Source: JANJTY01 sp038257155
Lineage (GTDB): Bacteria; Pseudomonadota; Gammaproteobacteria; Xanthomonadales; Xanthomonadaceae
Length of the DNA: 49,714 nucleotides
Reading direction: 5' to 3'
NCBI GenBank assembly: GCA_038257155.1
Contig: JBBSJP010000035.1
Span: 1-49,714 of the forward strand
This document shows positions 8,353 to 16,652 of this stretch, piece by piece. How positions within the stretch are numbered: the stretch's first letter is position 1; each line of letters starts with the position of its first letter. The notes below the pieces were generated by a model. It worked only from the letters and a program-made list of their open reading frames with translations, ran no database searches and was not told the origin of the DNA. The position numbers were made by a program, and so were the translations under genes.

Positions 8353-8385
8353 GATCCTTGCGCGAACCGAATTCGCGCAAGGATC
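8353..8385 (+). terminator. hairpin terminator after gap
   Basis: A perfect 14-bp stem (GATCCTTGCGCGAA / TTCGCGCAAGGATC) with a 5-base loop (CCGAA) starts 8 bp after the gap stop. Only a short TT follows, so the U-tract is weak, but stem length and position fit a transcript end. Confidence 0.65.
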
Positions 8386-8412
8386 TTCCAGACACATCCC
8401 GGGAACAGGCGC

Positions 8413-10011
8413 ATGAGCGAGGCTGCGGGACATAGCGAGCCGCCCGGCCGCACCGGCCTGGCTATCGGCATTGCGGCGGCAATCCTGCTGTGCGTGTTCC
8501 TTGTGCTTGGCCTTACGATCTGGCTGGCGTGGCATCTGTTGCCGCACGACGAAATACCGCAGCCGCCGCCGCGCGGCGAGGGCGAATCCTTCGTGGAGGT
8601 TCCCTGCTGGTTTTCCGATGGCCTGCTGCAGGGCTCGGACTGCGCGTGGCTTTTTCCCACATTGCAGGACAACGATGCGCAGACCGCGCTACCTGTGATC
8701 CGACTGCTGGCAAGGTCGCGCAAGCCGTCGCGCCGCGCCACGGTTTACCTCAGCGGCGGGCCTGGCGGCAACAGCTACCTCTACAGCGAAGGCGTGGACT
8801 TCTGGCGCGAATGGATGCAGCGCCTGGAACTGAATCACGACCTGCTGATCTACGACCAGCGCGGCACCGGCTATGCTCTGCCAGCCCTGCCCTGCGAACC
8901 GGTTGACCGCGTCTCGCGCACCCTGCTCGACAGCGGACTGGATGTCGATGCGCAATGGGCTGCGCTGGAACCGGCCATGCTGGAATGTGCTGCGCAGGTG
9001 CATGCCGATGATCGCCGTCGCGGCTTGTATTCCACCGCCACCGCAGCGCAGGACCTGCGCGAACTGGTGCAGGCCCTGCGCCAGCATTGGGGCTACGACG
9101 AGATCGCCATCTATGGCGTTTCCTACGGCTCGCGCCTGGCGGTAGAAGCGCTGGCCGAGCCCCTGCCCGGCGTCACGGGTGTGGTGCTCGATTCCTACTA
9201 CCCGGCAGGTGTCGATCTCACCCTCGCGTTTCCGGCTTCGTTTGCGCTGCAGGTGGAAGGATTCGAGGCGAACTGTCGCAGCATGGATGACTGCAGCCTG
9301 GGCGAGGAGTCGCTGCGCAGCCTGCTGGCCAAGGCACTGCAAAGTGCTGCGCAGAAGCCGCCACGCATTCTTGCCGATGACTACTTCGGCGGCGAAACCC
9401 TGGCCGTACTGATCGACCCGCCCACCCTGATGTCGATCGTTGAGCATGCACTGTATGCCGACCTTGGCGCCGCTGAACTGCCCGACCGGCTGCGCGAGTT
9501 CAGTGCCGGTGAGCTGGGCGATGCATGGCGGGAACTGAGCTCGGACTGGCTGACGGCGATGTTCGATCCCGAGTTCAGTCTGCTCGCCCACCTGTTGATC
9601 GAATGCCGCGACACTCCGCCGAGCTCGGCCGAGCTGGAACGGGCGACACTTGCCCCGCACCCGGACTGGGCCGAGGCCCTGCGCAGTCCGTCGCAGAGCT
9701 TCGCGTTGTGCGAGCGAATGGGCGTGCCTCGCAACCCGCTGACGCAGCGCAGCCCGAACCTGCCGACCCTGCTGATCGCGGCCGAGTTCGATCCACGCAC
9801 ACCGGCCGACATCGCCTTGCGCGAAGCGCGCTCCTTTCCGCAGCTCAGCACCCTGGTGCTGCCGATCGCCGGGCACTCGGTTGTGGATTTCGACGACTGC
9901 GCGGCGCTGGCGGCGGGGGCATTTCTGAATCGCGGCGTGCTGCCGGCGGCGGATCAGTGCGGCGTGAGTCCGGTGACAGGTCAAACAACCGCAAGCCACG
10001 CTTTGCCTTGA
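8413..10011 (+). CDS. membrane-anchored alpha/beta hydrolase, S33 aminopeptidase-like
   Basis: The 532-residue protein has an N-terminal membrane helix (about residues 14-43) and then an alpha/beta hydrolase fold resembling TAP-like (tripeptidyl/prolyl aminopeptidase, S33) enzymes. The oxyanion-hole segment is YLSGGPGGNS, followed by DQRGTGYALP. The nucleophile is S237 in IYGVSYGSRLA. The acid lies in AAEFDPRTP and the histidine in IAGHSVVDF near the C-terminus, where TAP-like C-terminal domains end. Cysteines in the exported part suggest disulfides. It probably acts in the periplasm on peptides or esters; substrate unknown. The gap terminator lies upstream, so it likely has its own promoter. 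Confidence 0.8.
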   Translation: MSEAAGHSEPPGRTGLAIGIAAAILLCVFLVLGLTIWLAWHLLPHDEIPQPPPRGEGESFVEVPCWFSDGLLQGSDCAWLFPTLQDNDAQTALPVIRLLARSRKPSRRATVYLSGGPGGNSYLYSEGVDFWREWMQRLELNHDLLIYDQRGTGYALPALPCEPVDRVSRTLLDSGLDVDAQWAALEPAMLECAAQVHADDRRRGLYSTATAAQDLRELVQALRQHWGYDEIAIYGVSYGSRLAVEALAEPLPGVTGVVLDSYYPAGVDLTLAFPASFALQVEGFEANCRSMDDCSLGEESLRSLLAKALQSAAQKPPRILADDYFGGETLAVLIDPPTLMSIVEHALYADLGAAELPDRLREFSAGELGDAWRELSSDWLTAMFDPEFSLLAHLLIECRDTPPSSAELERATLAPHPDWAEALRSPSQSFALCERMGVPRNPLTQRSPNLPTLLIAAEFDPRTPADIALREARSFPQLSTLVLPIAGHSVVDFDDCAALAAGAFLNRGVLPAADQCGVSPVTGQTTASHALP

Positions 10012-10018
10012 AGGCAAC

Positions 10019-10366
10019 GTCGGCTCCACCGCTGCGCGGCTTGAGCCGACCTACCACCGTGCTTTCGTAGGTCGGATCAAGCGCCACTCGATACCTGGAG
10101 CCGGCGGTGATGCATGGCGGCCCGGATCCGACGCGCGCGATCCCGATCCCGCCAGGACAATCCTTGCCTCAACGTCGGCTCCACCGCTGCGCGGCTTGAG
10201 CCGACCTACAACCATGCTTTCGTAGGTCGGATCAAGCGCCACTCGATCACTGGAGCCGGCGGTGATGCAGGGCGGCGCGGATCCGACGCACGCGATCCCG
10301 ATCCCGCCAGGACAATCCTTGCCTCAACGTCGGCTCCACCGCTGCACGGCTTGAGCCGACCTACAA
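10019..10366. repeat. 155-bp tandem repeat of REP-like paired hairpins, 2.25 copies
   Basis: Near-identical units start at 10019 and 10174, and a third, starting at 10329, stops after the first hairpin. The spacing is exactly 155 bp. Each full unit contains hairpin one (GTCGGCTC...GAGCCGAC), CTAC, a short linker, GTAG, hairpin two (GTCGGATCAAGCGCC...GGATCCGAC) and a shared tail (gatcccgatcccgccagg). It fills the gap between the hydrolase and the VOC gene and ends 29 bp before the VOC start. Confidence 0.9.
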
Positions 10367-10394
10367 TGGCGCTCTCTCGCACCGAAACTCATCC

Positions 10395-10841
10395 ATGAGC
10401 ACTGAACGCCCGCGCTTTCATCTGGCCTTTCCGGTTACTGACCTTGAAGCGGCGCGCGGCTTCTATGCGGGCGTGCTGGGCTGCCCAGTGGGGCGCGAGT
10501 CGGCGCACTGGATCGACTTCGACCTCTGCGGCCATCAAATCGTGGCGCACCTGGTTGTGCCGGAATCGCATCCCGCAGCCGCCAGCAATGCAGTCGACGG
10601 GCACGAGGTGCCGGCCTTTCATTTCGGCCTGATCCTGGCCTGGGATGACTTCGAACCAATGGCCGCCCGCCTGCGCGCCGCGCAGGTGCGCTTCGTGATT
10701 GAACCTTACCTGCGCTTCGAAGGCCGCGTCGGCGAGCAGGCCACGATGTTCGTGCGCGATCCCAGCGGCAATACGCTGGAGTTCAAGGCATTCCGGAATA
10801 TTGAGGCGCTGTTTGCCACGGATGTTGAGGCGTACGCCTGA
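10395..10841 (+). CDS. VOC superfamily (glyoxalase/dioxygenase-like) protein
   Basis: The 148-residue protein has the paired beta-alpha-beta-beta-beta layout of the vicinal oxygen chelate superfamily. The first module begins FHLAFPVTDLEAARGFYAGVLG, with potential metal ligand H at residue 9. The second contains HFGLILAWDDFEPMAARL and ends with FVRDPSGNTLEFKAF, where the glutamate is the usual metal ligand. Members include lyases, dioxygenases and resistance proteins, so the reaction cannot be assigned. It is convergent with the riboflavin genes and starts just after the tandem repeat. Confidence 0.85.
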   Translation: MSTERPRFHLAFPVTDLEAARGFYAGVLGCPVGRESAHWIDFDLCGHQIVAHLVVPESHPAAASNAVDGHEVPAFHFGLILAWDDFEPMAARLRAAQVRFVIEPYLRFEGRVGEQATMFVRDPSGNTLEFKAFRNIEALFATDVEAYA

Positions 10842-10974
10842 GGCATCGGACTGATGGTTCGAGACGCTGTCTCGATCGGCCGCCAACGCTAATGCGAGGC
10901 GCTTCGCGCCCTAGCCCACTTCGCGGCCGCCTCGACAGCTCCTCACCACGAACGGGATTGTGTGGCGCACCGAC

Positions 10975-12063
10975 CTAAGGCTCGACGTATTCCACCACGT
11001 CAAGACCAAACCCTGGCAAACCCACCTGACGGCGCGGCGTGCCGATGACGCGCAGTTTGCCGAGACCCAGGTCGGCGAGGATCTGCGCGCCAGCGCCATT
11101 TCGACGCCATTCCGCTACGACGCCTTGCTCTTTCTCTGGCTGCTGCCGCACGCGCGCCAGCAGGGTGTCGGGCGGAACTGGCTCGGAGAGCACCACCAGC
11201 ACGCCGGCACCAGCTTCGGCGATGCGGCGCAGGGCGTCGCCGGCGGTCACGCCGAAATCCGGGCGCCGCCAGCGCAGCACGTCCGACAGTGGGTTCTTCA
11301 CGTGCACGCGCACCAGGGTGGGCGTGTCGGCGTGTGGCTCGCCGCGCAACAGGGCGAAATGGATTTCACGCGAGAGGCGATCGCGGAAGGTGACCAGCCG
11401 GAACGGACCGAATTCGGTTTCGATCTCGCGCTCGTCGACCCGCTCGACGGTGTGCTCGGTTTCCAGACGATGGCGGATCAGTGCTTCGATCGATCCCATC
11501 TTCAGGCCGTGCTCGGCGGCGAAGCCCTCCAGCTGCGGACGACGCGCCATCGAACCGTCGGCATTGAGTATTTCGACCAGCACGCCGGCCGGCTCCAAGC
11601 CGGCCAGCAAAGCCAGGTCGCTGGCGGCTTCGGTGTGGCCGCTGCGACTCAGCACGCCGCCGGGCTGCACCATCAGCGGGAAGATGTGACCCGGCTGGGT
11701 TAGATCGATCGGACGTGCATCCGGGCGCACGGCGGTACGGATGGTGTGCGCGCGGTCGTAGGCCGAGATGCCGGTGGTTACACCTTCGGCGGCCTCGATC
11801 GAAACGGTGAAATTGGTCTGATAGGGCGAGCGGTTGTCGCTCACCATCGGCGCCAGGCCGAGTTGCGCGCAGCGCTCGCGGGTCAAGGCCAGACACACCA
11901 GGCCGCGCGCATGCGTGACCATGAAGTTGATGTCCGACGGCCGTACCAGTTCGGCCGCCATGATCAGATCGCCCTCGTTCTCGCGATCTTCGTCATCGAG
12001 GATGACAACCATGCGCCCCGCGCGGATTTCGTCGAGCAATTCGGAGATGGGAGAAAAGGACAT
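10975..12063 (-). CDS. ribB: 3,4-dihydroxy-2-butanone 4-phosphate synthase with degenerate RibA-like domain (RibBX type)
   Basis: RibB converts ribulose 5-phosphate to formate and 3,4-dihydroxy-2-butanone 4-phosphate, the four-carbon precursor of riboflavin. Residues about 1-205 are a full DHBP synthase with DDEDRENEGDL and the substrate-binding RSGHTEAASDLA. The C-terminal part (about 210-362) aligns in position with GTP cyclohydrolase II but has no cysteine and lacks the zinc-binding and GDVFGS-type motifs, so that activity is probably absent. ATG 12063 is chosen; a TTG at 12081 overlapping the ribE stop is the alternative. It is the last gene of the minus-strand run; ribH and nusB do not follow here. 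Confidence 0.92.
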   Translation of the reverse strand: MSFSPISELLDEIRAGRMVVILDDEDRENEGDLIMAAELVRPSDINFMVTHARGLVCLALTRERCAQLGLAPMVSDNRSPYQTNFTVSIEAAEGVTTGISAYDRAHTIRTAVRPDARPIDLTQPGHIFPLMVQPGGVLSRSGHTEAASDLALLAGLEPAGVLVEILNADGSMARRPQLEGFAAEHGLKMGSIEALIRHRLETEHTVERVDEREIETEFGPFRLVTFRDRLSREIHFALLRGEPHADTPTLVRVHVKNPLSDVLRWRRPDFGVTAGDALRRIAEAGAGVLVVLSEPVPPDTLLARVRQQPEKEQGVVAEWRRNGAGAQILADLGLGKLRVIGTPRRQVGLPGFGLDVVEYVEP

Positions 12064-12077
12064 GGGTTCGGATTGGC

Positions 12078-12695
12078 TCAATGGCGGGATGGCGCGGCGG
12101 CATCCCGTGCCGTCAGCAGCGATTCGACGTAGCGCGCCACCTGATCAACTTCCAGGTTGACCTGCGCGCCGACCGGGGTTTCACCGAACGCGGTGTGTTC
12201 GATGGTATGCGGCACCAGGTTGACCTCGAACCAGTCCGGGCCGACCGCATTGATGGTGAGGCTGACGCCATCGACGCAGATCGAGCCCTTTTCGGCGATG
12301 TAGCGCATCAGCGCGACAGGCACCTGGAAACGCCAGCGCTGCGAGCGTGCGTCCGGTTCGATCGACTGCACGCTGCCAACGCCGTCGACATGGCCGGATA
12401 CGAGGTGCCCACCAAGTCGGTCGCCGACGCGCAGCGCCCGCTCCAGATTGACGGGCGCGCCGATCTCCAGGCCACCCAGGGTGCTGCGCTGCAGTGATTC
12501 AAGCGAGACATCGGCCGCAAAGCCGCAAGTGTCGAATTCCACCACGGTCAGGCACACGCCCGACACCGCGATACTCTCGCCGAGCTGAACTTCATCCATC
12601 GCCAGCGCGCCCGCGCCGAATACGAGCCGCACGTCGCCGTCGCGTGGCTGACTGGCACGCAGGCGCCCGAGTGACTGGATCAATCCGGTGAACAT
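12078..12695 (-). CDS. ribE: riboflavin synthase, alpha subunit
   Basis: This enzyme dismutates two 6,7-dimethyl-8-ribityllumazine molecules into riboflavin and a pyrimidine. The 205-residue protein has the duplicated lumazine-binding beta-barrels: the first starts MFTGLIQSLG and contains VSGVCLTVVEF, the second contains SGHVDGVGSV and VDGVSLTINAV. Length is normal. It lies 15 bp upstream of ribB on the same strand and 64 bp downstream of the TPR-hydroxylase gene, which separates it from ribD. Confidence 0.95.
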   Translation of the reverse strand: MFTGLIQSLGRLRASQPRDGDVRLVFGAGALAMDEVQLGESIAVSGVCLTVVEFDTCGFAADVSLESLQRSTLGGLEIGAPVNLERALRVGDRLGGHLVSGHVDGVGSVQSIEPDARSQRWRFQVPVALMRYIAEKGSICVDGVSLTINAVGPDWFEVNLVPHTIEHTAFGETPVGAQVNLEVDQVARYVESLLTARDAAAPSRH

Positions 12696-12759
12696 CGCGG
12701 GTTCATTGCCTTGGGTTCAAGTTGGTGAAACTGCCACGGCAGCCTGTGCTGACCGTGCA

Positions 12760-14052
12760 TCACTCGTACTGTCGCTTCTCGTAGCGGCCAGCGGCCTGCA
12801 GGATGCGGCTGAAGGCTTCGCGTTCGACCAGGGTGAGATCGGGACGCCATGCGTCGAATATCAACACGACGCGCGTGGAATCACTGTCATTCCAGGCTTC
12901 GTGCTCGAAGGAGTCGTCGAAGATCATCAGCTTGCCTTCCTCCCAACTGCGTTGCTGGTCGTCGCAACGCAGGGCGCCGCAATCGGGCGGCACGATAAGG
13001 GGCAAGTGCACGACCAGTCGCCCATTCACGCTGCCGAAATGGGCGGGAATCCGGGTCTTCGCGCGCAGCACCGAGAACATCGCTTCCGGCCCATAGCCCG
13101 GCACCCGATGCAGGTCGATGGACTCGAGCAAGGCAGCCGTGCGCGGACAGCGTCGGCAGTTTTCCTCGACTCGTTCACCATGGCGGAACAGATGCAGGGT
13201 CGACCAGTTGGCGTTGCGATTGATGCCCTTCCAGGTACGCGCCTTCTGGCTGCCCTCGGGATGATTGACGTAGGGCGCGAAGCCCTCACCATCCTGCAGC
13301 ACCGCCAGCAGCTCCTTGCGAACCGACTCGGTGGCCGCTTCGACCTGCGCGGCCCAGGGGAACTCGGCGGGCTCGAAGAAGCGACGTACCGGCAGGTCGG
13401 GAACATAGAACAGTCCCGGACGCCACTTGGGGTGAGCCAGCTGGATCGGCAGCTTGCCGAGGAACATGTCCGCCGCCTTGCGCAGCCGCGCAATGGCCGC
13501 TTCGCCGTGTGCCTCGACCAGGGGTTGCAGCGCCGCGCTGATCGAGCGATCAAGCTGGGCCCGTACCGCACCGGAAGCATTGTGCAGGAAGAAGCGCAGG
13601 TCCTCGGGCAGCCTTGCGATATCCATGGATTCGCTGAGCCGCAACGCCATCAGGAAGGGCTTGCCAGCCTCTTCTTCACGTCCGGCCTGCTGCAGCACCA
13701 GCCCGCGCCGCAGCAGGACATAGAGATTGTCCGGCTGGAGTTTCAGGCAGTCATCCAGCACCCGCAATGCCGCCTCAAGTTCGGTCGCGCCGTGCAGTGC
13801 CAAGGCCAGGTTGTACATCAGGTCGATGTTGTCCGGCATCTGCGCGACCAGACCTCGGTAGAACTGGGCAGCCGCACTGAAATCCTCGCGCTCCAAGGCC
13901 TCGAAGGCAGCAAACTGTCGCGCCGTCCAGTTTTGCGGATCACGCAGCAGCAGCTCACGGTAACAGCGCGCGGCCTCGACACGGTGGCCGGAAGCCATCA
14001 GCCGATTGGCCTGCGCTTCCAGCGCTGCGGTGGATTGGATCGTGCTGCTCAT
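12760..14052 (-). CDS. TPR protein with C-terminal aspartyl/asparaginyl beta-hydroxylase domain
   Basis: The 430-residue protein has TPR-like helical repeats at about residues 8-145 and an aspartyl/asparaginyl beta-hydroxylase (2OG-Fe(II)) domain at about 225-415. Candidate iron ligands, by comparison with mammalian AspH, are H349 in RLVVHLPLIVP and H384 in DDSFEHEAWN; R394 in STRVVLIFDAW could bind 2-oxoglutarate. No third acidic ligand is expected in this family. ATG 14052 (MSSTIQSTAALEAQ) is preferred over the longer open frame. It lies between ribD and ribE on the same strand, so it may be co-transcribed, but nothing links it to riboflavin chemistry. Substrate unknown. Confidence 0.85.
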   Translation of the reverse strand: MSSTIQSTAALEAQANRLMASGHRVEAARCYRELLLRDPQNWTARQFAAFEALEREDFSAAAQFYRGLVAQMPDNIDLMYNLALALHGATELEAALRVLDDCLKLQPDNLYVLLRRGLVLQQAGREEEAGKPFLMALRLSESMDIARLPEDLRFFLHNASGAVRAQLDRSISAALQPLVEAHGEAAIARLRKAADMFLGKLPIQLAHPKWRPGLFYVPDLPVRRFFEPAEFPWAAQVEAATESVRKELLAVLQDGEGFAPYVNHPEGSQKARTWKGINRNANWSTLHLFRHGERVEENCRRCPRTAALLESIDLHRVPGYGPEAMFSVLRAKTRIPAHFGSVNGRLVVHLPLIVPPDCGALRCDDQQRSWEEGKLMIFDDSFEHEAWNDSDSTRVVLIFDAWRPDLTLVEREAFSRILQAAGRYEKRQYE

Positions 14053-14140
14053 GCAGGAAACTGCCTCGGTTCTTGCCGTCGCGCGATGCGCGTGGAGGAC
14101 GCCAACGGGGCGCGGATGCGGGGTTTTTGCAGCGCGCTTG

Positions 14141-15256
14141 TCAGGCCGCCATTCTACGGGGACGCAGCAGCAGGCGCAGATCGTCTCCCACGGCGCGAGT
14201 TTCGAGTACCTCCATGGCCAGGCGTTCGGCCATGCTCGCCGGATCGATACCAGCCAGCAGCGGCCGTCCACGCTCGCCCAGCAACACCGGCGCGACGTAC
14301 AGCAGCAGTTCGTCGACCAATCCGGCGCGCAGCAGGGCGCCGCTCAGCGTCGCACCGGCCTCGGTCTGCAGCTCGTTGATTCCGAGCGCCGCCAGCGCAG
14401 CAAGCACGGCGTGCAGGTCCAGACCAACCGCGCTGCGTGCGACTGCCAGATTCTCCACGCCGGCCTGAATCTGCGGCGTGATGTCTTCGGCGTGCAGACG
14501 CAGCAGCTTGCCCTCGCCCTGGGCGACACGGCGACCGCCCGGCAGCCTGCCTGAGGAATCGATCAGCACGCGCCGTGGCGGCGCTGCTTCGCTAGGCGCG
14601 CCCTCATCGTCGCGAAGCGACAAGCGGGGATCATCGGCCAGCACCGTGCCCATGCCGGTCAACAGCGCGCAACTGCGTGCGCGCCAGCGCTGCACGTCGC
14701 GCCGCGCGGCCGCACCGCTTATCCAGAAGGATTCGCCCGAAGCCAGCGCGGTGCGGCCATCGAGGCTCATCGCCAGCTTGACCCGCAACCAGGGCCGGCC
14801 GCGTTCGATGCGGCTGAAGAAGCCGCGGTTCTGTTCGCGCGCCGGCGCTTCCATCAGTCCGGAATCAATGCGGATGCCGGCTTCGCGCAGGCGCTGCAGT
14901 CCTGCACCGGCACGCTGCGAATGATCCGCTGCCGCTACCACCACGCGCGCGATCCCGGCGCGGATCAGGGCGTCGGCACAGGGCGGCGTGCGGCCCTGCA
15001 GACCGCAGGGTTCCAGGGTGACGTAGGCAGTGGCACCACGCGCGGCCCCTGCGGCGGCTTGCAGCGCGAAGACCTCGGCGTGTGCCTCACCGGCGCGCTG
15101 GTGCCAGCCCTCGCCGACCACGGTTTCGCCCTGCGCAATAACGCAGCCCACCACCGGGTTGGGTCGCGTGGTGTAGCGGCCGCGTTCGGCCAGGCGTAGA
15201 GCCTGCGCCATATGCGCATGGTCGAATGCGCTGAAGCTGGGCGCGGCGCCGCTCAT
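14141..15256 (-). CDS. ribD: bifunctional pyrimidine deaminase/reductase RibD
   Basis: RibD deaminates the pyrimidine from GTP cyclohydrolase II and then reduces its ribosyl side chain. The N-terminal deaminase domain (about residues 1-145) shows the zinc site HAEVFAL and EPCGLQGRTPPC; the usual histidine in PCSHxGRTPPC is a leucine here, which is not a zinc ligand. The C-terminal reductase domain starts at RPWLRVKLAMSLDGRTAL and contains GMGTVLADDPRL. At 371 residues it is full length. Its ATG overlaps the GNAT gene stop by 4 bp. Confidence 0.95.
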   Translation of the reverse strand: MSGAAPSFSAFDHAHMAQALRLAERGRYTTRPNPVVGCVIAQGETVVGEGWHQRAGEAHAEVFALQAAAGAARGATAYVTLEPCGLQGRTPPCADALIRAGIARVVVAAADHSQRAGAGLQRLREAGIRIDSGLMEAPAREQNRGFFSRIERGRPWLRVKLAMSLDGRTALASGESFWISGAAARRDVQRWRARSCALLTGMGTVLADDPRLSLRDDEGAPSEAAPPRRVLIDSSGRLPGGRRVAQGEGKLLRLHAEDITPQIQAGVENLAVARSAVGLDLHAVLAALAALGINELQTEAGATLSGALLRAGLVDELLLYVAPVLLGERGRPLLAGIDPASMAERLAMEVLETRAVGDDLRLLLRPRRMAA

Positions 15257-15720
15257 GCCGGGCGGCAGTCAATCCGCAGCAGGCTCACGTCAAGATCACC
15301 AAAGCGATACGCTCCGAGCGATTCCCAGCCCAGCTTCAGGTAGAACTCGGCGTGTTCGGGAGTCCACAGATGCAGCTGCGCAACGCCCAGCGCGGTGGCT
15401 TCCTCGACCGCGGCGCGAACCAGCGCGGCACCGATACCCCGACCGCGCGCCTCAGGTTTGACGTACAGCGTGCCCAGCCAGGGCGCGTAGCGATCCGGCG
15501 CCGGCCAGTCGGTATCCAGCAGGCTGACCGAACCCAGCGGCTGACCTGCTTCCAGCGCCACCAATGTTGTGGGCACCGCACGCTTTGCCACGTGGGTACG
15601 CAATTCGAACGAGGCTTCCTCAAACAGCCACTCGTCGATCATTTCGCCGAAGGCATCGACATGCCAGCGCGCCAGGGTCGGCACGGTTTCCGGGCACTCC
15701 CCGATCCACACGATCTGCAT
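15253..15720 (-). CDS. GNAT family N-acetyltransferase
   Basis: The 155-residue protein has the GNAT fold. The strand-4 and acetyl-CoA pyrophosphate loop appear as LGTLYVKPEARGRGIGAALV (the RGRGIG loop), and the C-terminal strand region is LHLWTPEHAEFYLKLGWESLG. It should transfer an acetyl group to an amine, but the acceptor cannot be predicted. It overlaps nrdR upstream by 1 bp and ribD downstream by 4 bp, so all three are very likely one translational unit. Confidence 0.88.
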   Translation of the reverse strand: MQIVWIGECPETVPTLARWHVDAFGEMIDEWLFEEASFELRTHVAKRAVPTTLVALEAGQPLGSVSLLDTDWPAPDRYAPWLGTLYVKPEARGRGIGAALVRAAVEEATALGVAQLHLWTPEHAEFYLKLGWESLGAYRFGDLDVSLLRIDCRPA

Positions 15721-16232
15721 CAGCGCTTGCCCCTCGGTGGTTCTTCCAGCAGTGGCAATTGCAGGCCCTCCAGTGCCGGCAGATCGCGCTCCAGGCGCTC
15801 GATCTCCTCGCGGAAGGCCTGCACGTCCTCGAACTTGCGATACACCGACGCGAAGCGCACGTAGGCCACGTGATCGATTTTTCTCAGCTCGGTCATGACG
15901 TATTCGCCGAGCCGGCGCGAATCAATTTCGCGCTCGCCGGTCAGGCGCAGCGCATGGATCACCGCGCGAACTGCCGACTCCAGCTGCTCACCCGAAACCG
16001 GCCGCTTCTGCAGCGCGCGCTCGAAACTGGTGCGCAGCTTGCGGTCATCAAAGGCCTCGCGCCGCCCGTCGCTCTTCACAATGGACGGCAGCTTGAGCTC
16101 GGCCGTCTCGAAGGTATTGAAACGCTCACCGCACTCCGGACATTCACGCCGCCGCCGGATGGTGGTCCCATCTTCGGAAACGCGCGAATCGATCACGCGG
16201 GTGTCGTCGTGCTGGCAGAAGGGGCAGTGCAT
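15720..16232 (-). CDS. nrdR: transcriptional repressor NrdR
   Basis: NrdR represses ribonucleotide reductase genes when bound to ATP/dATP. The 170-residue protein has the N-terminal zinc ribbon (C3, C6, C31, C34 in MHCPFCQ and CPECGERF) followed by an ATP-cone domain (IVKSDGRREAFDDRKL...). Length is normal. The stop codon of the upstream four-helix-bundle ORF directly abuts the nrdR ATG with no spacer, and the preceding bases are the C-rich 7-bp repeats, so no ordinary Shine-Dalgarno site is visible. Translation may depend on coupling. It lies in the glyA to rib run typical of gammaproteobacteria. Confidence 0.96.
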   Translation of the reverse strand: MHCPFCQHDDTRVIDSRVSEDGTTIRRRRECPECGERFNTFETAELKLPSIVKSDGRREAFDDRKLRTSFERALQKRPVSGEQLESAVRAVIHALRLTGEREIDSRRLGEYVMTELRKIDHVAYVRFASVYRKFEDVQAFREEIERLERDLPALEGLQLPLLEEPPRGKR

Positions 16233-16643
16233 TTAGAGCGGGGAACGGGGAACGGGGAACGGGGAACGGGGAGTGTCCGCGGCGAGCTTTTTGGTTAGCG
16301 CTTTGCGTAGGGCTTGCAGAAGCTTGGTGGTGGCTCGGAGGCGGTCGTAAGCGGGAACGATTGAAGAGGATTGAAGGAAGCCGAGTTTTTCGGTCAGGGC
16401 TAGTTGGGTTTCGACTTCGGCCAGCGAGCCGGCGGCCATGGACAGGAAGCGCAGGTAGTCGGCCGTCGACTGGCGTGCATTGCCCTCAGCGATGCAGGAA
16501 GGCACAGACACAGCCGCGCGACGCAATTGCGCAGTCAGACCAAACCGCTCATCGGCCGGCATAGCACGCGTCGCTGAGTACACTTCCGCCACCAGTTCCA
16601 TAGCCTCCTTCCAAACCCTGAGCTCCCGAAAATCCTGAGCCAA
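16233..16643 (-). CDS. four-helix bundle protein (23S rRNA intervening-sequence protein family)
   Basis: The 136-residue protein matches the S23/IVP four-helix bundle family: FRELRVWKEAMELV at the start, then LTAQLRRAAVSVPSCIAEGNARQS and the SMAAGSLAEVETQLALTEKLG helix. Relatives were first found in spirochaete rRNA inserts and also include Avd-like accessory proteins of diversity-generating retroelements; biochemical function is generally unknown. The start codon is TTG at 16643, after a GGGAGAAG site. The last dozen residues (rich in P, R and S) are encoded by the flanking 7-bp repeat array, suggesting read-out into the repeats. The stop abuts nrdR. Confidence 0.85.
   Translation of the reverse strand: MAQDFRELRVWKEAMELVAEVYSATRAMPADERFGLTAQLRRAAVSVPSCIAEGNARQSTADYLRFLSMAAGSLAEVETQLALTEKLGFLQSSSIVPAYDRLRATTKLLQALRKALTKKLAADTPRSPFPVPRSPL
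16239..16272. repeat. 7-bp tandem array, left end of the four-helix-bundle cassette
   Basis: About four to five units of GGGGAAC run on the plus strand. They are transcribed in the opposite direction as the 3' end of the four-helix-bundle ORF. Because 7 is not a multiple of 3, the reading frame shifts through the units. Confidence 0.85.
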
Positions 16644-16652
16644 TGCCAGCTT

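Noticed and set aside
10019..10366. Possible CRISPR array
   Set aside because: The unit is 155 bp without distinct spacers and with internal hairpins; only 2.25 copies and no cas genes.
10861..10910. Possible terminator between the VOC and ribB genes
   Set aside because: GAGAC/GTCTC and GGCGC/GCGCC stems are only 5 bp long and have no U-tract.
12688..14379. 563-residue plus-strand ORF opposite the TPR-hydroxylase gene
   Set aside because: The minus strand encodes conserved TPR and hydroxylase motifs; this frame shows none and also runs through parts of ribD.
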